Part shown: in pieces, positions 22,076-33,345 of the stretch
Layout: each line of letters begins with the position of its first letter
Position numbering within the stretch: position 1 is the stretch's first letter
NCBI RefSeq assembly: GCF_033115175.1
Contig: NC_084836.1
Span: 66,902,797 to 66,966,796 of the forward strand
Length of the DNA: 64,000 nucleotides
DNA from: Lepus europaeus
Lineage: Eukaryota > Chordata > Mammalia > Lagomorpha > Leporidae
Direction: 5' to 3'
Program-made: the position numbers and the translations under genes
The notes under the pieces: generated by a model
What the model saw: the letters and a program-made list of their open reading frames with translations, nothing else
Told to the model about the DNA's origin: nothing
The model's database searches: none

Positions 22076-22300
22076 TCTCGCAGTGCCCATTCCGCTTCGA
22101 ATTCCCAAGGTCAAAACCATTCTGGTGTTATTAAAAACATAAATGTTGCATACCAGGCAGCGGGGGGAAAAATTATAAGGCAGCCAGACGAGAGGGAGAC
22201 GGAGGGGCCGGTAATTGTCTCCGTCTTCCCAGAGTCAGGCTCCACGGGGCTGGAGCTGCACACAGAACATTGCTTTTTAATTTAACTCAGTAAGGTCAGC
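22076..22300. promoter_or_regulatory. Candidate conserved noncoding element
   Basis: 'ccattctggtgttattaaaa', 'acataaatgttgcatacc', 'aaaaattataaggcagc', 'ccggtaattgtctccg' and 'cattgctttttaatttaact' lie in 200 bp, with several TAAT and HOX13-like ATAAA cores. The base composition breaks sharply from both flanks. Confidence 0.45.
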
Positions 22301-22794
22301 AGCAGCAAATGAGGCAGGGGAGAAATGGGGGGGGGGGCGCCCAGGCTCCTGGCCAGGATCCCCAAGAAGAGCTGGGAGAGGGAGGGCAGAGGGGGAACAA
22401 CAGCCCCCTGTGAGTGCCGGGGCCCATCCATGACCAGGGACACCGCCACTCTGGCCCACTCTTGTCATCTGCCAAGGGTGACAGAGGGAGAAACTGAGGC
22501 CAAGTGGTCCTCCCTCAGAACCTTCCAGGGCCGACTTCCCTGCTTCCCAGAGCAGCTCTGCCGGGTGCATGGGGTGGGGGAGCATCTTTCCACCTGCAGT
22601 GCTGAGAGTAGGACTGGCGGATTCCTGGAGAATGTGCCTCCCAGAGAGGCACTGCCCAGGCTGGGGTGGGAGGGCTCGGCAACCCGAGATTTTTCTGAAT
22701 GGGACCAGAGAACCGAGGGATGGGATCAGGAGCTCGGAGAAGGTGCCGGCACTCCCTGTGGGGCCCAGGTAAGACGCCACTGTTAGGACATCAC

Positions 22795-23086
22795 TGGGGG
22801 GGAGGGGCATCCCACCTGGGCACTAGTTTGAGTGCTGTCTATTCCACTTCCAATCCAGCTCTCTGCTAATGTGCCTGGGAAAGCAGCAGGAGGTGGCCCA
22901 AGTGCTTGGGCCCCTGCACGCACGTAGGAGACCTGCAAGAAGCTCCTGGCTCCTGGCTTTCAGCCTGGCCCAGCCCTGGCTGTTGTGGCCGTGTGGGGAG
23001 TGAACCAGCAGATGGACGATCTCTGTCTCTCCATCTTTCTCCATAACTCTGCCTTTCAAATAAATAAATTTATTTTTCTTTTAAAC
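22795..23086 (+). repeat. CSINE, 5'-truncated
   Basis: Begins around 'ggggaggggcatcccacc', then 'ccacttccaatccagctc' and 'tgcctttcaaataaataaat'. Confidence 0.88.
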
Positions 23087-23087
23087 A

Positions 23088-23332
23088 GACATCGCTTGGG
23101 GTAACCACATCCCATGTTGGAGTGCCTGGGTCCGAGTCCCTGCTCCACCTGTCATTTCCCCTTCCTGCTAATGTACACGTGGGACGCAGTGTGTAGGAGA
23201 CCAGGATTGAGTTCCTGGCTCCTGACTTCAACATGCCCCAGCCCTGGCAATTGTGGGCATTTGGAGAGCAAACCACGGATTAGGAGATCTGTGTGTGTGT
23301 GCGTGCACGTGTGTGTCTTTCAAATCATGGTT
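23088..23332 (+). repeat. CSINE, old
   Basis: 'gaccaggattgagttcctgg' and 'gagagcaaaccacggattag', then a (GT)n segment and 'tctttcaaatcatgg'. Confidence 0.78.
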
Positions 23333-24930
23333 TTTTAAAACAATCAGAAGCCGTCACATCCAAATACACTTTGAGGCTTATCAGGAAGCTCTTCACTGGT
23401 TAGACCTCAGCTGCTCCTGCCTCTGTTTCAGACTTTCCCTTATAGGGTTCTGGTTTGGTTTAGTTTTGGGGGGGTATTCGAACACTCAGACAAATTGCAA
23501 TGACACCTCTCCATCCAGAAGTGTCCTTGCTACGCCGCTCCTCTGGTCGACTAGGAATTCAGGAGCCCACTGTGGAGACGGCCGGTGTGCGAGGTCTGCT
23601 CCCCTCACACCACACACCCCTCTCTGCGCCCGGGGATCTCACTCCGCGTGGAGACACCAGCCCTGCAGTTCCCATTATCTGCCACGAGGTGGCGGCCAAT
23701 GCATCGGTTGGTGCAGAGCTGCGCGCTGGGTGCCTCCCCAGAGCCAGGATCTGCCCCGCCGACCGGGTCTCCACTCACCCCACACCTCGGCACCCTTAGG
23801 GGCTCAGGGAAGGAGGAACCTTCTAGAAGGACTCAGAATTTGGGGGACACATGGGCTGGGTGAGGACTGAGAGAAGGCAAGGGAGGGTGGAAGGAAAGCC
23901 TGTGTGCTGAGCTCTGATGGGGCAGCAGGTGGCAGGTGTGGGGGGAGGGCTTTCCAGAGCAGGCCTCCCACCCCGCCCCGTCCCGGGCACGGGCTGCGGG
24001 GCGGCAGTCTGGAGGGCAGGTCGGCAGAGACCACCAGAACGGGGAAGGAGGGCACCAGGAGCTGAGGGGGGAGATCTAAACCAGAATACAGCAGCAGGGC
24101 ATGGTCAGGCAAAGGGCTGCACCACCACCATCACCTCGGCCATTCCCAGGAAGCTGCAGACGCTGTCCGGTCGTCCTGCAACATGGAGCCAAGTCCTGGG
24201 AGAATGGAGGAGTGGAGGACACAGAAGCAGAGGGAAGAGAGCCGCGCTGCCCGGGGGAGGCACGTGGCTAGCAAAGAGAATCACCCGAAGGGGTCTCTTG
24301 CTCTAGAGAGAGCAACTTTGGGATCTAGAACCAGGAGGATTAATCCAGAGGAGGAGAGCGTGAAGCCAAATTGCAATGGGCTGAGAGGCTTGTATGAAAG
24401 GAGAGGAGGAGAGGAGAGGGTCCAGGCTGGGGACAGAGAGCTCAGGGGGATGGAGGATGGTGCCCAGCTGGAGCTAAGAGACCAGATTGGGGGGGGGGGG
24501 GTCCTGATGAGGGAGAATGGAGGGCTGAGGCAGCAGGTGTGAGGGGTGAGACCTGGAGCCCCTGCTGCGGGCTGGGGAGGTGTCACCGCCTGAGGGGAGT
24601 ACGCCTCCTCTCCTTCCCCCGCGAGCCCTAGAACAGGATCAGGATCTGGGGTCCTCCACGTGGGTGCGAGAGGGACCCCCGGGGGCAGCAGTCCAGGGCT
24701 GGGGCTTTCAAAGTCAGTCTGAGACTGCCCCAAGGATGGGCTGGCCCACATGCTGCCAGGGCCAGAGAAAACACTCCCTATGCTGGGGGGCCGCTGGGGG
24801 AGGGGACTAAAGATTCCAGACCCACGCACTCAGCCTGGGCCTCGTTCCGTCCAACGCAGCAAGAGGATTGGAGGTGAGACTTGAAGAAGGACCTCCCAGC
24901 ACAGGCGGCCCCCAAGCCCCACCTGGTGCT
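23333..24930. other. Unique sequence; short G-run
   Basis: Purine-rich from 24170 to 24545, with a G11 run at 24490-24500. A CTCF-like 'gccacgaggtggcggcc' sits at about 23680-23698. No exon recognised. Confidence 0.35.
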
Positions 24931-24932
24931 CA

Positions 24933-25430
24933 TGAAGAGTATGAGAAGTCTTCAAAAAGCTTATGGAGTGTGCATAGTATGGGGGGGTAGAGTATGCATG
25001 GGGTTCAAACACACTGGCACCACAGTAAGCTTATCTTTTAAGTCCATTTGTCCAGGAACTTCTTTTTTTATTTTATTTTTTAATTTTTTTTCCGACAGGC
25101 AGAGGAGATAGAGAGAGAGAGAGACAGAGAGAAAGGTCTTCCTTTTCTGTTGGTTCACACACACCCCCCCAATGGCCGCTGCGCCGATCTGAAGCCAGGA
25201 GCCAGGTGCTTCCTCCTGGTCTCCCATGCGGGTGCAGGGCCCAAGCACTTGGGCCATCCTCCACTGCCTTCCCAGGCCACAGCAGAGAGCTGGACTGGAA
25301 GAGAAGCAACCGGGACAGAATCCAGTGCCCCAACTGGGACTAGAACCCGGGGTGCTGGCGCCGCACGTGGAGGATTAGCCAAGTGAGCCGCGGCACCGGC
25401 CTTGTCCAGGAACTTCTACGCTGCCCTGGT
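24933..25430. mobile_element. Short palindromic DNA-transposon-like repeat, split by a SINE
   Basis: Left end 'agtcttcaaaaagcttatgg', right end 'agtccatttgtccaggaact', resumed after the SINE at 25402. The ends are roughly inverted copies of each other. The same family appears at 46045-46070 and 60212-60330. The family name is not known to me. Confidence 0.5.
25064..25401 (-). repeat. CSINE, complete, inserted into the palindromic repeat
   Basis: From poly-T/ATTTT to 'gccgcggcaccggcc'. A perfect 16-bp duplication ttgtccaggaacttct lies at 25048-25063 and 25402-25417. Confidence 0.95.
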
Positions 25431-25799
25431 GTACACACGGCGGCACCAGAGGCCTCCAAGAGACAAGGATGGGGCACCAGGCAGGGATCGACACCAACCC
25501 CCAAAACCTGGTTTGTACACAGAGGGGAAGAGCGAGGCCTGAGCCCTCCAGGCTCCCACCCTGGCCAGCCTCCCATCAGCCTCGAGGGTCAGAGCAGGCC
25601 TCAGGCCCCAGTCCCCAGCAGCCTGGGCCCGGAGACCCTGAAACCATCTCCCTGCAGCCCCCACCCCGCAGCAGCTGCGCTCTCCACTCCCGCCTTCCCA
25701 CCGTAGCCGGCCACGTGCCACATCCCAGAACCTGCTGTTGGCTTAGGGGCAAATCAAAGACCTGTCTGGAGGGTCGGCAGGCTCCCGGCACACCACCCA

Positions 25800-26002
25800 G
25801 GTGTGCTCACGCACACACACACCTGCACCTGTGCAGACACACACTCAAACACGCACGTGTGCCCGTGCAGACACAAGCCTGCAAAATACACTCATAGGCA
25901 CGCGGATGCACGCTCACACACACACGTGCGACACACAGGCGCATAAACTCATATGACAGGCAAACACGCACAAGTCACGCAACACACACACACACACAGT
26001 CT
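25800..26002. repeat. (CA)n-rich degenerate microsatellite region
   Basis: Interrupted CACACA/GCACAC strings over about 200 bp, ending in a pure CA run at 25984-26000. Confidence 0.85.
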
Positions 26003-26309
26003 TCTGAAGTCTGGAGGGTGAACAGGGGCACACACACAGAACACCCCCAGGGGGAGTTTATGTCCCGGGGTGGGGGGACACATGGCCCGGGAAGCCCCCA
26101 CGTTACAAGCCCCCCCACGCTACCAGTGTCTCCCCTCTGGCCCAGACCACAGAAGTAGCACCTGCAATACTACCTATCACTCACCCTGCAAACGTGCTGG
26201 CACACCTATTTGCCTGGCGCTCTGTGTGGGAGGGAAACTGAGGCAGAACACAGGCAAGCATCAGATGATCTGCCCCACGGCCCCGGACGAAAAAACCAGG
26301 GAGCTCCGA

Positions 26310-26420
26310 GGTCACAGCCCTGAGTTCAAATCCTGCCTTTGTCTCTCCCTAAAGTGCTCAGGCACCTCGCGCCCTCTCCTCTGTGCGCCTGGGTTTCAGC
26401 ACCTTGCTAAAGCTGGTTTC
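26310..26420 (+). repeat. MIR fragment
   Basis: 'gccctgagttcaaatcctgc' with a following 'ctgggtttcagcac' corresponds to the MIR 5'-middle region. Confidence 0.55.
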
Positions 26421-26689
26421 AGGCGGCCAGGATTAGCCAGCCGAGGTCTCCCTCCGCAAGGGCCCACCCACGCAAAGCGCGCCCGTGGCCCGCCCAGCCC
26501 CTGCAGCTCCCGCACCCTGCCAGGCCCGCGGGGGGGGGGGAGGGGGCGGGCGGACGCAGAGACCAGCACCCCCACCCCCCCCAGGTGCGCACACCTCGGG
26601 AAGCGCCATCGTGGACTTGGCCAGCTCGGGCCGCTCGCGTCTCGGCCCCTCCCCGCCCACCCGGTCCATCAGGCCTCTCTCGTCCGTTT

Positions 26690-26970
26690 GCAGGTCGCGC
26701 TTTCCGTAATAACCTTTAATGCGGCTGGCCACGGCCCAAATGTTCGCCATGGAGCGCCGGGCTCCGCGCATCAGATGGACGATGAAGTGTTAATCATCCC
26801 CCAGGGAGCCGTCCCGCGGAAAGTCGTCATTAATTTCTCTGAATTACACCAATTCCGAGACATTCTTTATGGACAGACAGTGCGGGAGACAGTTATATGA
26901 CAGGACTTGCTGTGCTAAGCAGATGTGGGAGAGATTGCGTCGCCGCATGCATACTAAACAATCGCTCCGA
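26690..26970. promoter_or_regulatory. Strong candidate conserved noncoding element
   Basis: Sharp-edged island of balanced composition in GC-rich DNA. It contains 'cgtaataacctttaatgcgg', 'ggcccaaatgttcgccatgg', 'gtgttaatcatcccccag', 'cgtcattaatttctctgaat', 'gacattctttatggacagac' and 'gcatgcatactaaacaatcg'. No repeat or known exon fits, although a frame stays open across part of it. It looks like a deeply conserved developmental enhancer by texture only. Confidence 0.5.
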
Positions 26971-27817
26971 AGAAACCCCGCCAGCTCCTGCGCTCCGGGC
27001 TGGAACCGGCCCGCCCCGCCCCGCCCCCACGGGCACACCCCTGCAGGTGCCTCGAGCTGGGGGGGGTGGCACCCCCCCACTCCTGCTGCTCCCCGTTAGA
27101 TTCAGGTCTCACCCGGGGAAGTGGCCCTGGGGCTGTCACCCTCACTTCTGGGCACCCTCCAAGGACACCCCCTCAAAAAAAAAAAAAACGTGCAGGCCCT
27201 CTCTGCCACAGCCCAAGCCCCCTGCCGCCTCCCGGGTCTCCCACTCTGCTCCTCTGCCGGCTCTCCAACCCAACCACCTGCCACCTGCCCGCCTCTGGGT
27301 GTCCGCCCGCACTGCCCCACCGCACTCTTCCGCCTCCCTCGGAGCCCCCTCCCCAGCGTGGCCCACCTGTCGGGCACCCATCTCCCCGCTGCACCCATCT
27401 CCCCGGGACCCCTTCTCTCCATCCCGCTGCCCCTCCCTGCACCTGCGCCCTCACCGCACCTGCCCTTGAGAATCTGGGGGAGGTAGGTGCGGTTCAGACC
27501 CCAAGAGAAGGAAGGCGGCCGCCCTCTTTCCCGCCCCTTCTGGCTTCCTGGACACTGGGACCCAAGCGAACCCCTGTCCAGGCGCTGCGGGCGCACCCGG
27601 GACAACCCCGCCCCCGCCCCGCGCCCAGGGCTCCAGGGCCCAGCGCGCCAAGGGTCGGCCTGGGCAGCCCTGGGACCTCGCGGGGGCCCGGTGTCTCGGT
27701 CTCCTCCACCCCCAAGCCCCTGTCCCTCCTCCCGAGGGGCAGGACGGAGGCCAATGCGGGCCGTCCCCCAGCAGGTCGCCGCCCCACCCCCGCGCGGCTC
27801 TGCGCCGCCTCCGCGCC

Positions 27818-27902
27818 TTTTCTGCTCGCGGATAATTTATGTCAGCGAGCCGAGCAGATGGCGGGTAATTTAGCAATTACCGTGCGCGAGAACGGACTCC
27901 GC
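27818..27902. promoter_or_regulatory. Candidate conserved noncoding element (short)
   Basis: 'gcggataatttatgtcagcg' and 'ggcgggtaatttagcaatta' carry a HOX-type TTTATG and three TAAT cores within 60 bp, bounded by CpG-rich DNA. Confidence 0.42.
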
Positions 27903-28639
27903 GCCTCCACATGGAAGGCGAAGCGTCCCCTCGTCTGGTCTCAGCGGCTGCCTGTTGGCTCTGCGCGGCCTCCCCTCCCCCCTGCCACACCCGAGGTCCC
28001 CCTCGGCCCGGTCCCTCCCAGCACCAGGTGTGGGACACCTGCCCAGCGGCAGCTCATCCCCTCCTCTCGCCTTAAGCCTTCCTGTCCCGGGAGGTTGGGG
28101 GGCCGAGGGCCCGTCCTACCTCCTCCCCTCTCCCCACCTCTGCAGGTGTCCCGTGGGCTCTCTCCCTGAGACCTGGGTTCCAGGCCCCCGGTTTCAGCAG
28201 AGGCTTCTGGACGCGAAGGTCACCCCAAAGGCGGAGGACTCTGGGTACCTTCCTGGGCAGCAGGCAGTCATCCAGGTGGGAGGGGCCCCAAGCCCTCTGC
28301 ACCTCTGCCGGTGAGTGCGTGACCCGTGGGAACCGGGCCGAGGGAGGGGGACCCACGGGCAGCAGCCGGGCTGGCCAGGTCTGCCATGCCCCCTCCTCAC
28401 TGCCCTCTCCTCTCTGGGCCACCTGGGGAGAAGACTCCGAGGCTGCCCAGGGATGGGGGTACCTCCCCTCCCTCTGCCTCCAGGACACACACAGCCCCCG
28501 GGCTGGCCCCTCGCCCCTCAGCCAGAGCCCCCACATCTCTGACCTTTGCCTGTGGGACCCCAAACCCTGCGCTTCTGCCTTTCCAACAAGACCTTGAATG
28601 ACCCCTGAGGTTTAAAAAGCTGGGTTCCCGGGTTTAGAC

Positions 28640-28680
28640 ACCCCACCACCACCACCACCACCACCACCACCACCACCTCC
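28640..28680. repeat. (CCA)n microsatellite
   Basis: About thirteen CCA/ACC units. Confidence 0.92.
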
Positions 28681-28709
28681 TCGTCTGGCTCTTCAGTCCT
28701 CAACTCCAG

Positions 28710-28835
28710 AGGAGCACTAATTAATTAACGTGTGCAACCAGCCATGGACCTGATCTCGCTGCTCACCGCAGGGACCCCCGGGACGCAGGCACATGCCAAT
28801 TACACAGCCAGTAGCTCAGCTAATCACGCTCCTGG
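28710..28835. promoter_or_regulatory. Possible small regulatory island
   Basis: 'gcactaattaattaacgtgt', 'catgccaattacacagcc' and 'agctaatcacgctcc' lie within 120 bp. Weak, composition-only evidence. Confidence 0.28.
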
Positions 28836-29300
28836 TGACACTGGGGCACACGGCGGAATCCCCAGCCTCTCTACCTCGGGGAACAGGAGACAGGAAGGGA
28901 GGAGGAGGTGAAGACTGGTCCCAGGAATGTGGAAACTTACTGAGAAATGGGCCAGCTGTAGAGGGGCTAAGGGAGGAGGGTGGGTGAAAAGGAAGAAAAG
29001 AGAATGTCACTGCTAATCAGTTTGAGCTGGGAAATTAGGAACTGCAGCAAGAGGGAGTGCTGGTTAGACTACAAGAAGGACTTCCTGGTAAGGCAGTGTG
29101 AGGGTAGAACAGCATGCGAGAAAGGGCAGCCTCTCTCCCTCAAAGAAGCAGGCAAGAGAAGGTGGCTATCGAGGTGGAGGAGGGAGAGGGAGAGGGACAG
29201 TTGTGGAACTCAGGTGCCTGATGCCATCCTGTCCCCAACTGTGGCTCAAGGGTACATAGGGGAGACGGCCCTCCCGCACACGTCCCATTGACTTTGCCAT
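28836..29300. other. Unique purine-rich sequence
   Basis: GA-biased with no clear repeat or exon. Confidence 0.3.
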
Positions 29301-29425
29301 TCTCCTGTCACTCCACAGCTTCTCTAAGATTTAACATATTGACTCTCCGAGCTGCAGAAAATTGAATTTTCTTCATTACGACTGTCTCCGGACAAAAGCA
29401 GCTCATAAATTCTCCATCTTTTTCA
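29300..29425. promoter_or_regulatory. Possible conserved noncoding island
   Basis: 'aagatttaacatattgactc', 'gaaaattgaattttcttcat' (an inverted-repeat centre) and 'gcagctcataaattctcc'. AT-rich relative to both flanks. Confidence 0.3.
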
Positions 29426-29761
29426 GGCTTCCCGCCCCCTTGCCACCCACCCAGCATCTCCCCCCACCCTGGGGGAACTGACATGTTTGAACACACAATC
29501 CACATGGGTGAAAAAGCAAGGCAGGGCCGGCCGGCACGCCCCACAGACATGCCGCACTCCCGGGGCTGGGCACCACCCACCTGCAGAGATCCCCCCATGC
29601 CTGGGTCCCCAGCAGAAGCTGCACGGCTCCCCGCACCGGGGCTGGCCTGCGTGGATGGCCCTCGTGTGCCCATAGAGCAGACACGGCTGGTCCACGCCAG
29701 GGCCACTTCTCCTGCATCGACAGCACCCATAGATGTCGCTCCCGCACGGGACGGATTGCGT

Positions 29762-30055
29762 TTTTAAATGTCTATTTATTTTCATCAGCTTGAAAGGCCA
29801 AGCTACATAGACAGAGATCTTCCGTCCGCTGGTGCACCCCCTTTAAATGCCTGCAACTGGGCCAGGCCAAAGTCAGAAGCCTAGAGCCCCACTCCGGGTC
29901 TCCCACTGGGGTGGCAGGGGCCCAATTCCTGGGCCATTGTCCATCACCGCCTCCCAAGAGGCATTCCCAGGAGGCCGGGACGGAAGCCGAGTGGCCGGCA
30001 TTCTGAACCAGCGCTCATGTAGGAAGCGTCTGATTTAGCCCGCCAGGCCACAATG
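29762..30055 (-). repeat. CSINE, old
   Basis: 'tttttaaatgtctatttatt', 'gatcttccgtccgctggtgc' and 'actgggccaggccaaagtc' in minus order. Confidence 0.78.
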
Positions 30056-31060
30056 CCCTCCCCCCTCCACTCCAGGGACACATTCAGCCCCAGGCCCACG
30101 GGGGGGAGGGGGGGGGGCTGCCTGGGCACCCTAACTAAAGGTCCCTCCCCGCGGGCCCAGATCCCTGCCCGCACTCACGCTGGGGGGTTGCCCACAACCA
30201 CAAGACCCCGACACCCACGTACAAGTCCCACAGGCAGGGACTTGCTCCCCGGAGCCCAGGGCCTCGGCAGTGCCCCCTAGAGGCACGGACACGCCGCACC
30301 CCGCAGCCAGGGATGCTGGCCTTGGTTCTTCGCCCCACGCCGTCTGATTCTGCCACTTCGAGCCCAGGAGCAGCTTCGGGAGAGGGCACGGGCCTGCGCC
30401 AGCGCGGCAGCTGAGGCCGTAGCAGACGGGCAAGAGGCCAGGCGGAGGGATGGCCAGCACCATGTGGCTCCTCCTGCCCAGGGCCAGATCGGGGCGGGAA
30501 GCGGTGGGCCAGGTGCCCAGGCACTCCACCCTCCAAAATGCCAGGCAATCTGTGAGTGCAGAGAGACGGAAAGAGAGACTCAGACCTAGGGACAAGGATG
30601 CCCCGCTGAGACCACACTAGGCCGAGTCTCCCTCCAGCCCCTTCCACAGCCGCCCCCTGCTCCACCGCCCAGGCACAAGGGGAAGTCACCATGAACTGCC
30701 AGGGCCGAGGTCAGCCCAGCCTTACACCGTGGGATCAGGGATTGTAAGAATGTAACAACAACAACAAGATCATGCCATTGCTCTGTCTGGAGACCTGGGC
30801 AGCTCCGTGCATTTTTGTAAGCACTCATTCATGTGCAAATATTGTATAAGGGGCAGAGGGGCATCCTGGGTCTTTGCAATCCCAAACCTGTCTCTCTCGG
30901 TTCTAATTTCTATGCATGTGGGAGGGGCTTCAGGAAGGTCATGGAAAAGGTGCATGATCTTTGGCTATCATTTGTAGATGAGTTTGTTACAAAGGACAGG
31001 TGGAACATGCGTTAGAAATTCAGGGGCTGGGAGAAACAGAGGTATCACAGGTAAAGACAC
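30056..31060. other. Unique sequence, nothing recognised
   Basis: G-run at 30098-30117. A CTCF-like 'gtgccccctagaggcac' sits at 30270-30286. Otherwise ordinary DNA. Confidence 0.35.
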
Positions 31061-31078
31061 ACACACACACACACACGG
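31058..31078. repeat. (CA)n short microsatellite
   Basis: About ten CA units directly before the next SINE. Confidence 0.85.
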
Positions 31079-31087
31079 GCATGCACG

Positions 31088-31395
31088 GGGCCGGCGCTGT
31101 GGCACAGTGGGTTAAAGCCCCAGCCTGCACCACCGGAATCCCATATGGGCTGTTCCACTTCCGATCCAGCTCTCAGCTGTGGCCTGGGAAAGCAGTAGAG
31201 GATGGCCCAAGTCCTTGGGCCCCTGCACCTGCATGGGAGACCCGGAAGAAGCTCCTGGTTTCAGATCGGCGCAGCTCCAGCCGTTGCGGCCATCTAGGGA
31301 GTGAACCAGCAGATGGAAGACCTCTCTCTCTCTGTCTCTACCTCTCTCTGTAACTCTCTTTCAAATAAGTAACATAGTAAATCAATAAAAAAGAC
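31088..31395 (+). repeat. CSINE, internally deleted
   Basis: Fresh-looking 5' end 'ggggccggcgctgtggcaca', but the B-box region is deleted ('cccatatgggctgttccac'). A-rich tail at 31370-31392. Confidence 0.92.
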
Positions 31396-31467
31396 ACGGA
31401 CGTATATTTATATGCACACATACACACGCATGTATGCTCCTAGTACATGCGTTCTATACATAATACA

Positions 31468-31605
31468 TGTGCACTGCTTCACTCCCCAAATGCCTGCAGT
31501 AGCCAGGGCTGGGCCAGGCCAATGCTGGGACGCCAGAATTCAATCCAGGTCTCCCAGGTGGGTACCAGGGACCTAACTACTCGAGCCATTGCTTCCACAC
31601 ACCCC
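31468..31605 (-). repeat. CSINE fragment
   Basis: 'gcttcactccccaaatgcct' and 'gccagggctgggccaggcc'; only the middle third is recognisable. Confidence 0.7.
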
Positions 31606-31799
31606 CAAAGGCCTGTGTGTTGAAAGCCTGGTCCTCAAAGCTGTATGTTAGCAGTTGGTGGATTAGAGGTGGGACTCTGATCCACTTACCGTGTCTGGAA
31701 GGTAGGCCCAGTGCAAGGGCTTCAGGCCCGGGGCTGGGAGGGGTGCTCTCAGTAGGCAGTTCTTGCTAGAGGCTGGGTTGTAAAAGCCCAGTTAGGGTG

Positions 31800-32060
31800 T
31801 GAGAGTCTGGCACAGGGGTTATGACACTGCTTGGGATGCCCCACATCCCCCGTTAGCGTGCCGGGGTTCGAGTCCTGACTCCACCTCTGATGCCAGCTTC
31901 CCGGCGGCGCACAGCCTGGGAGGCAGCAGGTGATGGCTCGAATTCTGGGAGTCCTGACACCACGTGGAAGATCCAGATGGAGTTCTGGTCAACCTCGACT
32001 GTTCAGGCATTTGGACAGTGCACTGGTGAGTGGAAGACTCTCCGTGTCCATCTGTGAGGC
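31800..32060 (+). repeat. CSINE, old
   Basis: 'gccggggttcgagtcctgac', 'ctgggaggcagcaggtgatg' and 'atccagatggagttctgg'. It runs directly into the next SINE. The 31606-31799 segment before it may be an old LTR or DNA repeat, but I cannot name it. Confidence 0.78.
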
Positions 32061-32061
32061 A

Positions 32062-32358
32062 CCCTCTGCATGTGCTGGCATCTCATATGGATGCTGGTTT
32101 GAGTCCCGGCTGCTCCACTTCCAATCCAACTCTCTGCTATGGCCTGGGAAAGAGGTACAAGATGGCTTAAGTCCTTGGGCCCCTGAACCTGCGTGGGAGA
32201 CCTGGCAGAATCTCCTGGCTCCTGGTTTCGGATTGGCGCAGCTCCAGCCATTGCGGCCAATTGGGGAGTGAACCATCTGATGGAAGACCTCTCCCTCTCT
32301 GTGCAATCTCCTCTCTCTGTGTAATTCTGACTTTCAAATAAATAAATCTTTAAAAAAG
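32062..32358 (+). repeat. CSINE, 5'-truncated
   Basis: 'gctggcatctcatatggatg' through 'ctttcaaataaataaatctt' and A-run. Confidence 0.9.
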
Positions 32359-33002
32359 AATTATCCAGCAATGGCTATTAGCTTTACTGCCCCGAACCTC
32401 AAAGACTTGGAACAGAGGTCTCTTTGTGATTTGTGTATGTGTGGATTGAGGGTGGGTTACAGCTCTGCTCCAGAGGTCTTCCCATCCCAGGACCCAGGCG
32501 GAAGCAGCCACCGTCTGGTGCAAGATGCCTATCCAAGTGGCAAAGAAGAAAAACGAAGTTGACACTCACACACTCAGATACAGCGTGGGTACATCTGCTC
32601 ACACCCCAGCAGCCACAGCGCACAGCGTGACCAAAGCCCAAGGCCAGTGAAATGAGACACACACTCCTGTAGGATACCTCACGCCACGCAGCGCTGAGCA
32701 AGGAGAGAGGGAGTGATTTCAAACAAGGAGCCATTCTGCTACAACCGCCGCCTTCCACCTGGAATACAGGGCAAGCGTTCCTAGTTAACTCCTCGGAGTC
32801 CTCGCCACACATTCAGACAGCCACCACCAATCATCTGATTGTCCCCTCCCCCCCCAAAAAAAAATTTTGCAATGGGCGAGCTATTTTTAGGTAACTCTCT
32901 AGGCTCCTAATATTCATCCCCACCTAGGAATCTTTGCTTTCTCCCTAGAAGAAGCTTGTCCTTCCCCGACCCCATCCCGCCAAACTCCCCTACTCTATCA
33001 TT
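32359..33002. other. Unique sequence, nothing recognised
   Basis: Ordinary composition; AT-rich at 32865-32960. No exon recognised. Confidence 0.3.
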
Positions 33003-33013
33003 CAAATATCTAT

Positions 33014-33345
33014 GTATTTTTAAAGATTTATTTATTTATTTGAAAGTCAGAGTTACACAGAGAGAGAAGGAGAGACAGAGACAGAGGTCTTCCATCTGCT
33101 GGTTCACTCCCCAACTGGCCGCAACGGCTGGAGCTGCGCCAATCCAAAGCCAGGAGCCAGGAGCTTCTTCCGGGTCTTCCACTTGGGTGGAGGGGCCCAA
33201 GGACTTGGGCCATCTTCTACTGCATTCCCAGGCCATAGCAGACAGCTGGATTGGAGGTGGAGCAGTCAGGACTTGAACTGGCGCCCATATGGGATGCTGG
33301 CACTGCAGGCGGCAGCTTTACCCACTATGCCACAGCACCAGCCTC
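33014..33345 (-). repeat. CSINE, complete
   Basis: 'aaagatttatttatttattt' to 'gccacagcaccagcc'. Target-site duplication caaatatctat at 33003-33013 and 33346-33356. Confidence 0.94.

Larger units (their letters stand above)
26450..28320. promoter_or_regulatory. GC-rich/CpG-rich domain holding two candidate conserved elements
   Basis: C-rich DNA with many CpGs in 26450-26660, 27300-27420 and 27580-27810, and an A12 run at 27177-27188. It encloses AT-rich islands at 26690-26970 and 27818-27900. The 367-residue open frame here is proline/alanine compositional noise. Confidence 0.5.

Noticed and set aside
26070-26900. 276-residue + open frame
   Set aside because: It crosses a MIR fragment, a G-run and the 26.7-kb noncoding island, with no protein family resemblance.
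27066-28169. 367-residue + open frame
   Set aside because: Proline/alanine/serine-rich translation of CpG-rich DNA. It runs through an A12 homopolymer and a candidate noncoding element and has no domain, splice or codon-bias signal.
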